Origin: an uncultured Treponema sp.
GTDB lineage: Bacteria > Spirochaetota > Spirochaetia > Treponematales > Treponemataceae
NCBI GenBank assembly: GCA_937877535.1
Contig: CALFJF010000051.1
Span: forward strand, 1-64,000
DNA length: 64,000 nt
Reading direction: 5' to 3'
Part shown: piece after piece, positions 1 to 5,889 of the stretch
How the letters are laid out: each line of letters begins with the position of its first letter
How positions within the stretch are numbered: position 1 is the stretch's first letter
Notes under the pieces: model-generated
The model's database searches: none
What the model saw: the letters and a program-made list of their open reading frames with translations, nothing else
What the model was told of the DNA's origin: nothing
Made by a program: the position numbers and the translations under genes

Positions 1-70
1 GAAATGACCATTTTGCAATACGGTGGTTTCGAGAGCCTCAACCACCGCTATTTCATCTGCTCAACCATCA
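1..70. repeat. Dispersed palindromic repeat, copy 1
   Basis: This stretch repeats at 241-300 with a single difference in 60 bases. It contains the perfect inverted repeat CGGTGG...CCACCG (21-47) around a core reading TTTCGAGAGCCTCAA. It abuts the stop codon at the end of the trpG remnant (71-73), so it appears to be what interrupts that gene. No coding sequence is supported in it. Confidence 0.85.
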
Positions 71-205
71 CTATTTTGCCGCCTCGATTTCCGCGACCGT
101 CGATTCTTCCGAGCGGAACACGCAAACTTTGTCGCCCGAAACACGCTCCAGCGACTGAACGATATTGAATGTAAAACTGTCTTTGTTGTCGATAAATGCA
201 ATCAT
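71..205 (-). pseudogene. trpG: Truncated anthranilate synthase component II (glutaminase subunit), N-terminal 44 codons
   Basis: Reading leftwards from an ATG at 205, a 44-codon frame begins MIAFIDNKDSFTFNIVQ and continues to ESTVAEIEAAK. This matches the conserved start of TrpG/PabA amidotransferases (consensus like MILLIDNYDSFTYNLVQ). A good ribosome-binding site, AGGAG (212-216), stands 6 bases before the ATG. The frame hits TAG at 73-71 exactly where the palindromic repeat begins, well before the glutaminase Cys and His of the family. It lies just downstream of trpE, the expected partner. The remainder may continue beyond the left edge after the repeat; what is visible cannot be an active glutaminase. 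TrpG and PabA cannot be separated from this fragment; TrpG is inferred from the trpE neighbour. Confidence 0.75.
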
Positions 206-224
206 TGTCTTCTCCTAAAAATGC

Positions 225-330
225 GGTCATTGAGCCTGTCGAAATGACCATTTTGCAATACGGTGGTTTCGAGAGCCTCAACCACCGCTATTTCACCTGC
301 TCAACCACCGCTATTTCATCTGCTCAACCA
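225..330. repeat. Dispersed palindromic repeats between trpE and the trpG remnant
   Basis: Two palindromes sit side by side: GGTCATT...AATGACC (225-249, core GAGCCTGTCG) and CGGTGG...CCACCG (261-287). They are followed by short degenerate copies of CTCAACCACCGCTATTTCA to about 330. The 241-300 part duplicates 1-60. Together they fill nearly all of the 129-base gap between the end of trpE and the trpG start. Confidence 0.85.
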
Positions 331-334
331 TCAT

Positions 335-1816
335 TTATTTTGCTGGCTGTTCAAACACGCTCCTAAGCGCGCCCAGCTTTTCGTTCGTCTCTTCCCATTC
401 GCGGTCTGCGTTCGAGTCGTAGACGATTCCGCCGCCCGCCTGCAAGCTCCACACTTTGCCCTGCTTCAAGGCACAGCGGATTGCGATGCAGAAATCCAAG
501 TCGCCGTTCGACTGAATGTAGCCCACCGCGCCCGCGTAGAACCGCCGCTTCGTTTTTTCCAATCGGCTCAAAATCTGAATCGCGCTGATTTTTGGAGCGC
601 CGCTGACCGTTCCCGCGGGAAATGCCGCCCGCAAAACTTGAATCGGCTTGAATCCAGAAGCGACTTTGCCCTGAACATCGCTCACGATGTGCATGACATG
701 GCTGAAATATTCGACTTCCATAAAGCGGGTGACATCCACGCTTCCGTTCGCGCAAACTCTGCCCAAATCGTTGCGAGCCAAATCCACGAGCATAAGATGC
801 TCCGCCCGCTCCTTCGGGTCGCTCAGAAGATTCTGCTTCAATTCTTCGTCCTCGGCGGAATTCTTTCCACGACGGCGAGTGCCGGCAATCGGGCGGATTG
901 AAGCCACACCCTCGCGTACGCGCACAAGACTTTCGGGAGAAGAGCCGATGAGCTGCCGCTCGCCAAAGTCGATGTAGAAAAGATAAGGGCTTGGATTCAC
1001 GGCGCGAAGTCTTCTATATATTTCAAGCGCGGAATTGTCGCACTCAAGCTGCAAGCGTCGGCTCGGAACTGCCTGTAAAAGATTTCCCGCAATGATTTCT
1101 TTTTTGATTGCCTCGACTTTTTCTTTGTATTCGCGCTCGCTCTGCTCCAGATTCGTAATCGTGCGCACTGGGCAAGGCTCTTCGGGCGCGGAAAGATAGG
1201 TGAAATCCATGTCGTTCAGGCGTTTTTTGAGATTCGCGACAGTCGCGTCCAAGTCAATCTGATGCTCGTTGTAGTTTAGCGCGAAAATGTGCAATTTTTC
1301 GGTGAAGTGGTCGAAGACGACATACACATGCCCCGCCACGAATTCGCTTTCGGGAATGTGAAGCTCGTCGGTCTGGGGAGAAAGCTGAATCGTGTCGCAG
1401 CGAGCGGAAAATTCGTAGCTCAGATAGCCCAAGCCGCTTGAAGGCACGGGAATCGCATTCGGGCTTTCGTTGCCATCTTCGTCGCGCACGACCGTCAAAT
1501 CATTCTGCCCGGCGACATACAAAAGCGCGTCGAGAATGTCGGGCGTGTGCAAAACGCGGCTTCCCGGCGCAATCGTCTCGCCCGTGGTGTTTTTTCCTTT
1601 ATATGGCAAGCGGCGACCGTCAATCAAAAAGGCGACTCCCTCATCATCCTGCACGATGTGAAACGCCGGCTCCAGCAAGAGAATCGAATATCGTTCCTTT
1701 CCGCGCGCAAAACTCGCGCTCTCCAGAATCGCCGTCGCCCCGATTTTTCGCGCCAAAGAAAACGGCGTGTACCGGTCGCATGGAAGTGAAAAATATATTG
1801 AATCTGTGCGGGTCAT
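335..1816 (-). CDS. trpE: Anthranilate synthase component I
   Basis: TrpE turns chorismate into anthranilate with ammonia supplied by TrpG, the first step of tryptophan synthesis. The 493-residue protein has the chorismate-binding core: NPSPYLFY near residue 274, RPIAGTRRRG near 308, AGTVSGAPKISAIQIL, and a C-terminal AGGGIVYDSNADREWEET. Alanine in PIAGT favours TrpE, since aminodeoxychorismate synthase PabB carries lysine there. ILES near residue 29 resembles the LLES motif of the tryptophan feedback site. The start has AAGGAG 7 bases upstream. The gene is divergent from rfbA and its promoter is overlapped by two palindromes. The usual downstream partner trpG survives here only as a fragment, so the enzyme may depend on free ammonia or on another glutaminase. 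Confidence 0.9.
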   Translation of the reverse strand: MTRTDSIYFSLPCDRYTPFSLARKIGATAILESASFARGKERYSILLLEPAFHIVQDDEGVAFLIDGRRLPYKGKNTTGETIAPGSRVLHTPDILDALLYVAGQNDLTVVRDEDGNESPNAIPVPSSGLGYLSYEFSARCDTIQLSPQTDELHIPESEFVAGHVYVVFDHFTEKLHIFALNYNEHQIDLDATVANLKKRLNDMDFTYLSAPEEPCPVRTITNLEQSEREYKEKVEAIKKEIIAGNLLQAVPSRRLQLECDNSALEIYRRLRAVNPSPYLFYIDFGERQLIGSSPESLVRVREGVASIRPIAGTRRRGKNSAEDEELKQNLLSDPKERAEHLMLVDLARNDLGRVCANGSVDVTRFMEVEYFSHVMHIVSDVQGKVASGFKPIQVLRAAFPAGTVSGAPKISAIQILSRLEKTKRRFYAGAVGYIQSNGDLDFCIAIRCALKQGKVWSLQAGGGIVYDSNADREWEETNEKLGALRSVFEQPAK

Positions 1817-1833
1817 TGCGAACTCCTTTTTGC

Positions 1834-1851
1834 GTTACTATTTATAGAAAC
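1834..1851. promoter_or_regulatory. Operator-like palindrome O2 (trpE)
   Basis: GTTACTAT-TT-ATAGAAAC is an 8+2+8 inverted repeat with one mismatch. It has the same pattern as the perfect copy at 1870-1887, starting exactly 36 bases from it. It covers the predicted trpE transcription start, so a bound protein would block initiation. The cognate regulator is unknown. Confidence 0.6.
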
Positions 1852-1880
1852 ATCGTAGCAAAAAAAGACGTTTCTATCAA
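1852..1880 (-). promoter_or_regulatory. Predicted sigma-70 promoter of trpE
   Basis: On the minus strand, -35 TTGATA (1880-1875) and -10 TACGAT (1857-1852) are 17 bases apart. The -35 lies inside palindrome O1, and O2 covers the likely start site near 1845. Confidence 0.55.
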
Positions 1881-1887
1881 TAGAAAC
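1870..1887. promoter_or_regulatory. Operator-like palindrome O1 (trpE)
   Basis: GTTTCTAT-CA-ATAGAAAC is a perfect 8+2+8 inverted repeat over the trpE -35 box. With O2 it forms a tandem pair around one promoter, the arrangement expected for a repressor. It does not resemble the TrpR box (GTACTAG...). Confidence 0.65.
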
Positions 1888-1902
1888 AATTTGATTTTTA
1901 AG

Positions 1903-1931
1903 TTGAAAATCCTTCAATTTTCTTCCATAAT
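1903..1931 (+). promoter_or_regulatory. Predicted promoter of the rfb operon
   Basis: TTGAAA (1903-1908), a 17-base spacer and CATAAT (1926-1931) precede rfbA. Transcription would begin near 1938, giving a short leader with TAGG just before the ATG at 1957. Confidence 0.6.
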
Positions 1932-1956
1932 GAAATAAAAATTTTTTAGGTTTTTC

Positions 1957-2835
1957 ATGAAAGGAATCATCTTAGCCGGTGGCTCTGGCACTCGACTCGC
2001 CCCAATCACAAAGGCTGTCTCAAAGCAAATCTTGCCGCTCTACGACAAGCCGATGGTCTACTATCCGCTCTCGTGCCTCATGCTCGCAGGAATCCGCGAA
2101 GTCCTGATTATCTCGACTCCGCGCGACATCTCGCTTTTCAAGGAATTGTTCGGCACGGGCGGCTGGCTTGGAATGAAGTTTGAGTACGCCGTGCAGGAAA
2201 AGCCTCGTGGTCTTGCGGACGCATTCATCGTGGGAAAGGATTTTATCGGAAGCGACGATGTGGCTCTCGTTCTCGGCGACAATATTTTCTACGGGCAGAG
2301 CTTCACGAAAACGCTCAGAAATGCGCGAGAAAAAATCGAGTCAAAGTCGAGCGAGGCGGTCATTTTCGGCTACATGGTCAAAGACCCGACGGCATACGGC
2401 GTGGTCGAGTTCGACAATGGCGGAAAAGTGCTTGGAATTGAGGAGAAGCCGGGCGAGCCGAAGTCGAATTACGCGGTTCCGGGGCTGTATTTCTACAACA
2501 ACGAGGTCGTAAAAATCGCGGGCGGGGTGAAGCCGAGCGCACGGGGCGAAATCGAAATCACCGCCGTGAACAACGCCTACCTTGAGCGGGGCACTCTTTC
2601 CGTGGAGCTTTTAGGCCGCGGAATGGCGTGGCTCGACACGGGCACTTACGACGGGCTTTTAGAGGCGAGCAACTTCATCGCCACGATTCAGAAACGGCAG
2701 GGAATGTATGTGAGCTGCATCGAGGAAATCGCGTTCGCGAACGGCTGGCTCTCCCGCGAGCAGTTGCTCAGTCTCGCCGCTGGCTACAAAACCGACTATG
2801 GCGCGTATTTGAAATACATTGCGGAGCGAAACTGA
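1957..2835 (+). CDS. rfbA: Glucose-1-phosphate thymidylyltransferase
   Basis: RfbA joins glucose-1-phosphate and dTTP to make dTDP-glucose, the first step of dTDP-L-rhamnose synthesis in the cytoplasm. The 292-residue protein has the family's usual length. It begins MKGIILAGGSGTRLAPIT, the nucleotidyltransferase signature with the phosphate-contacting GGSGTRL. It also shows LPLYDKPMVYYPLS, LGDNIFYG (metal-binding Asp) and EIEITAVN. It is the first gene of rfbACBD. Its TGA stop overlaps the ATG of rfbC by one base (TGATG), which suggests coupled translation. No odd features. Confidence 0.97.
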   Translation: MKGIILAGGSGTRLAPITKAVSKQILPLYDKPMVYYPLSCLMLAGIREVLIISTPRDISLFKELFGTGGWLGMKFEYAVQEKPRGLADAFIVGKDFIGSDDVALVLGDNIFYGQSFTKTLRNAREKIESKSSEAVIFGYMVKDPTAYGVVEFDNGGKVLGIEEKPGEPKSNYAVPGLYFYNNEVVKIAGGVKPSARGEIEITAVNNAYLERGTLSVELLGRGMAWLDTGTYDGLLEASNFIATIQKRQGMYVSCIEEIAFANGWLSREQLLSLAAGYKTDYGAYLKYIAERN

Positions 2836-3434
2836 TGGCTTTTGAGTTTAAGAAATGCGTTACAGCAGACAGCGCGGTCTTTGAGGGACTGTACGAGATT
2901 CAGCCGAAAGTGTTCGGCGACGCGCGCGGGTATTTCTTCGAAGTCTATTCTGAGCGTGATTTCTTTGCGGCGGGCTTACAAATGAAGTTCGTGCAGGACA
3001 ATCAGAGTTCTTCGACAAAGGGCGTGCTTCGCGGGCTTCACTTTCAGACGGCGCATCCGCAGGGAAAACTCGTTCGGGCGGTGAGCGGTCGCGTGTACGA
3101 TGTGGCGGTCGATTTACGAAAAGGCTCTGCCACATTCGGAAAATATTACGGCGTGGTTTTGGACGGTGAAAAGCAAAATCAGTTCTACATCCCCGAGGGC
3201 TTTGCGCACGGCTTTTATGTACTTTCTGACACCGCCGTGTTCGCCTACAAGTGCACCGACTTCTATGACCCGAAAGGCGAGGGGGGCTTACCGTGGAATG
3301 ACGCGGCAATCGGAATCGACTGGAGGAGCGTCGCCCCCGAAATTGAGCCGATTCTTTCTGAGAAGGACACGAAGCACCCCGCGTTCGATGCGAACGGGAA
3401 GTATTTTTATTTGAACGGGAAATGGATAAATTAA
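2835..3434 (+). CDS. rfbC: dTDP-4-dehydrorhamnose 3,5-epimerase
   Basis: RfbC epimerises C3 and C5 of dTDP-4-keto-6-deoxyglucose, the third step of dTDP-rhamnose synthesis. The protein is 199 residues starting MAFEFKKC. The start is set by the TGATG overlap with rfbA; a longer in-frame extension would run through the end of rfbA and is rejected. RGLHFQ carries the conserved active-site His, followed by PQGKLVRAVSGRVYDVAVDLR, GFAHGF and the cupin core typical of RmlC. The next gene starts 169 bases later, an unusually wide gap inside an operon, filled with repeats. Confidence 0.96.
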   Translation: MAFEFKKCVTADSAVFEGLYEIQPKVFGDARGYFFEVYSERDFFAAGLQMKFVQDNQSSSTKGVLRGLHFQTAHPQGKLVRAVSGRVYDVAVDLRKGSATFGKYYGVVLDGEKQNQFYIPEGFAHGFYVLSDTAVFAYKCTDFYDPKGEGGLPWNDAAIGIDWRSVAPEIEPILSEKDTKHPAFDANGKYFYLNGKWIN

Positions 3435-3600
3435 GCATGAGGCACGAGGTATGAAGTATGAGGTATGAATCATATTTCATACTTGGTCGCTTCATATTTT
3501 TAGTTTCGTGTTTTTACTATGACAAGCTTTCGTTTTTACGAAGAGCGTTGAATTACAAAAATTATAATCTGCGTAATCTGTGGTTAAAAATTAGGGAGAA
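3435..3600. repeat. Repeat-rich spacer between rfbC and rfbB
   Basis: The gap starts with tandem variants of the word ATGAGGTATGA (about 3437-3466) followed by a partial inverse (CATATTTCATAC, about 3471-3482). Near 3565-3590 lies CTGCGTAATCTGTGGTTA, a word I recall as a dispersed repeat in unrelated genomes. No gene is supported. The rfbB ribosome-binding site (GGGAGA, about 3594) closes the gap. Confidence 0.55.
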
Positions 3601-3603
3601 ATT

Positions 3604-4788
3604 ATGAAAAGGAAATTAACTAACATATTGGTCACCGGCGGGGCGGGGTTCATCGGCTCGAATTTTATCAACTATCTTTTCGGGCAGAGCGCGACCGGCT
3701 CTTCTGAATTCATGGATTCGGGTTTTAAGGGCAGAATTGTCAATGTCGATTGTCTGACCTACGCGGGAAATTTGGAGAATCTTTCTGCCGTTGACGCGAA
3801 ATTCGGAAGCGGGGTTTCGGCACTTCGACAAGGCTCAGTGACCGCAGGCTCAACCAACGCAACTTCTGACGAACGGCGGTATTTCTTTGAGAAGGTTGAC
3901 ATCTGCGACAGGGCGGAAATCGAGCGGATTTTCAAACAGTACGACATCGACACGGTGATTCACTTTGCGGCGGAAAGCCATGTTGACCGCTCGATTCTGG
4001 GCCCGGAAGCCTTCATCAAGACGAATGTGACGGGAACTTTCACGCTTCTTGATGTGGCGCGTTCTTACTGGGGCGTCTCGCTCGACAATCCGCGCGATGA
4101 TGTTCTTTTTCATCACATCTCCACGGACGAAGTGTACGGCTCTCTCGGCGAGACAGGCTACTTCACCGAGACCACGCCCTACGACCCGCGCTCGCCGTAT
4201 TCAAGCTCAAAGGCGAGTTCTGACCACATCGTTATGGCTTATTTTCATACCTACGGCTTGCCGATTACGCTCTCAAACTGCACGAACAACTACGGCCCGT
4301 ATCAGTTCCCTGAAAAACTCTTGCCGCTCATGATTTCAAATATCCGCGACGGAAAAAATCTCCCTGTCTACGGCGAGGGCAAAAATATCCGCGACTGGAT
4401 TTATGTCGAAGACCACAACCGCGCCGTCTGGCAAATCGTCAACAGCGGAAAAACGGGCGAAAAATACAACATCGGCGGCGAGAACGAATGGCAGAACATC
4501 GAGTTGCTCCACAAGGTGATTGAACTCACCGCGCCGAAAGTGCAGAAGTCGGCGGAAGAAGTGGAAAAAACAATCGTCCATGTAAAAGACCGTCCCGGTC
4601 ACGATGCTCGGTACGCAATCGACTGCACGAAAATCAAGCGCGAGCTTGGCTGGGAGCGAAAAATGACCTTCGAGCAAGGGCTTCTTCTCACGGTGAACTG
4701 GTATTTAGGTCACAAAGAGTGGGTTGACCACATTTTGAGCGGCGAATACAAAAACTGGATTTCAAAAAACTACGGGGAAAGGAAATAA
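3604..4788 (+). CDS. rfbB: dTDP-glucose 4,6-dehydratase
   Basis: RfbB oxidises and dehydrates dTDP-glucose to dTDP-4-keto-6-deoxyglucose with bound NAD. It is an extended short-chain dehydrogenase: GGAGFIGSNF near residue 12 binds NAD, HFAAESHVDRS follows, and the catalytic YSSSK is near residue 199. At 394 residues it is about 40-50 longer than usual. The excess is two loops: about 12 residues after NYLFG and about 20 residues between KFGSG and ERRYFFE. The second contains a copy of the palindromic repeat (3819-3843) read through in frame. The core motifs are intact, so the enzyme is expected to work. Confidence 0.95.
   Translation: MKRKLTNILVTGGAGFIGSNFINYLFGQSATGSSEFMDSGFKGRIVNVDCLTYAGNLENLSAVDAKFGSGVSALRQGSVTAGSTNATSDERRYFFEKVDICDRAEIERIFKQYDIDTVIHFAAESHVDRSILGPEAFIKTNVTGTFTLLDVARSYWGVSLDNPRDDVLFHHISTDEVYGSLGETGYFTETTPYDPRSPYSSSKASSDHIVMAYFHTYGLPITLSNCTNNYGPYQFPEKLLPLMISNIRDGKNLPVYGEGKNIRDWIYVEDHNRAVWQIVNSGKTGEKYNIGGENEWQNIELLHKVIELTAPKVQKSAEEVEKTIVHVKDRPGHDARYAIDCTKIKRELGWERKMTFEQGLLLTVNWYLGHKEWVDHILSGEYKNWISKNYGERK
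3819..3843. repeat. Palindromic repeat inside rfbB
   Basis: GGCACT-TCGACAAGGCTC-AGTGACC is the inverted orientation of the repeat core, with CACT/AGTG arms. A GCAGGCTCAACCAACGC remnant follows directly. It is translated within a surface-loop insertion of RfbB and keeps the frame. Confidence 0.7.
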
Positions 4789-4855
4789 GTTAGCAATTAG
4801 CAATTAGCAGTGAGAAGTTAAAACTGCTAACTGCACACTGCTAACTTCTAACTGA
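4789..4855. repeat. Low-complexity inverted repeat between rfbB and rfbD
   Basis: The 70-base gap is built from the words GTTAGCAATTAGCAG and CTGCTAACTTCTAAC, roughly reverse complements, so the RNA could fold into an imperfect hairpin. It lacks a U-tract, so a terminator is not supported. The following rfbD has no visible ribosome-binding site. Confidence 0.5.
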
Positions 4856-4858
4856 ATT

Positions 4859-5863
4859 ATGATTTGGATTATCGGTTGTAACGGAATGCTCGGCACTCAA
4901 GTTTGCTGCACGCTAAAAGAAAAAAATCTCCCCTTTGTCGGAACGGACAGTGCCGTGAGCATCCTCGATTTTTCTGCGCTCGAAAATTTTGCGGGCGGGA
5001 AAGACATTTCCTGTATCGTAAACTGTGCGGCTTACACGGCGGTTGACAAGGCGGAAAGCGATGCGGATTTTGCACACGCGCTGAACTGTGACGGAGTGCG
5101 AAATATCGCGCGGCTTGCAAAAAAACTCGGCATTCCGCTCATTCATATCTCGACGGACTATGTGTTTGACGGAAAAGGCGATTTTGATGAACGGTCACTG
5201 AGCCAGTCGAAGTGCAATCACCAGATTCCATATTCTGAAGATTCTGCGATTTGCCCGCTTGGAGTGTACGGCGAGACTAAGGCGGCTGGCGAAAAGGCTC
5301 TTCAGGAAGAAACCGAGGATTTTTACATTCTCCGAACGGCATGGCTCTACGGATTTTACGGAAAAAATTTCGTCTACACGATGATTCGCGCGATGAATGC
5401 CCGTGAGAGCGTCAAAGTCGTTTCCGACCAGAGGGGAACGCCTACCAACTGCGAGACGCTTTCAAATGTGATTTCAAAAATCATTCAGAACAGAATCGCA
5501 AGTGGAGATTTTGATAAACGCAATCACCAGAACAATGAAAATCGCACGGTGGTTGAGCCGTGTAGAAACCACCGCATTCCGAACGGAATCTATCATGTGA
5601 CAGATTTGGGCGAGACGACTTGGTTCGACTTTGCGAAAGAAATTTTTTCGCTTGGAGTTGAGCGAGGTCTTGTCACAAACAAAAACTGCGTCGTAAATCC
5701 TTGCGCCACGGCGGAATATCCCACGCCTGCCCGCCGCCCCGCTTATTCTGTTCTGAGCAAGGCAAAAATCCAAAACGCGCTTGGGATAACGCTTCCCGAA
5801 TGGAAGGAAAGCCTTTCTTCATTCATCAATTCTCCGTGCTTTGACAAAAGCCGTTTGAATTAA
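4859..5863 (+). CDS. rfbD: dTDP-4-dehydrorhamnose reductase
   Basis: RfbD reduces dTDP-4-keto-rhamnose to dTDP-L-rhamnose with NAD(P)H, the last step of the pathway. It shows IIGCNGMLGTQ at the N-terminus, VNCAAYTAVDKAE, ISTDYVFDGKG, the catalytic YGETK and ILRTAWLYG. At 334 residues it is about 35-45 longer than typical RmlD. The extra residues are two insertions: after VFDGKG (DFDERSLSQSKCNHQI) and before IPNGIYHVTD. Both are encoded by repeat DNA, and all catalytic motifs lie outside them. It begins at the first ATG after the spacer; no clear ribosome-binding site is seen. Confidence 0.94.
   Translation: MIWIIGCNGMLGTQVCCTLKEKNLPFVGTDSAVSILDFSALENFAGGKDISCIVNCAAYTAVDKAESDADFAHALNCDGVRNIARLAKKLGIPLIHISTDYVFDGKGDFDERSLSQSKCNHQIPYSEDSAICPLGVYGETKAAGEKALQEETEDFYILRTAWLYGFYGKNFVYTMIRAMNARESVKVVSDQRGTPTNCETLSNVISKIIQNRIASGDFDKRNHQNNENRTVVEPCRNHRIPNGIYHVTDLGETTWFDFAKEIFSLGVERGLVTNKNCVVNPCATAEYPTPARRPAYSVLSKAKIQNALGITLPEWKESLSSFINSPCFDKSRLN
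5180..5227. repeat. Nested repeat in rfbD, copy 1
   Basis: GATTTTGATGAACG (5180-5193) and CAATCACCAGATT (5215-5227) flank a 21-base palindrome-family insert (5194-5214) containing CACTGAGC...TCGAAGTG. Removing the 21 bases restores a sequence nearly identical to 5507-5532. The insert adds exactly seven codons. Confidence 0.75.
5507..5532. repeat. Repeat in rfbD, copy 2 (uninterrupted)
   Basis: GATTTTGATAAACG followed directly by CAATCACCAGAA. It is the uninterrupted counterpart of copy 1 and encodes DFDKRNHQN, against DFDER-[7 residues]-NHQI in copy 1. Confidence 0.7.
5547..5574. repeat. Palindromic repeat inside rfbD
   Basis: CGGTGG-TTGAGC...TAGAAA-CCACCG, the same element as 53058-53082 with small core changes, translated in frame as part of TVVEPCRNHRI. 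TAGAAA in place of TCGAAA is a core change; the stem is intact. Confidence 0.8.
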
Positions 5864-5889
5864 GAAGAGATTTTCATTATAATTTTGCT

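Noticed and set aside
1..330. Possible CRISPR-like array
   Set aside because: Only two copies of a 60-base unit, self-palindromic, with no regular spacers and no cas genes. It is a dispersed repeat.
335..1816. PabB (aminodeoxychorismate synthase) instead of TrpE
   Set aside because: PIAGT with Ala, not Lys, at the deciding position and an ILES feedback-site motif favour TrpE.
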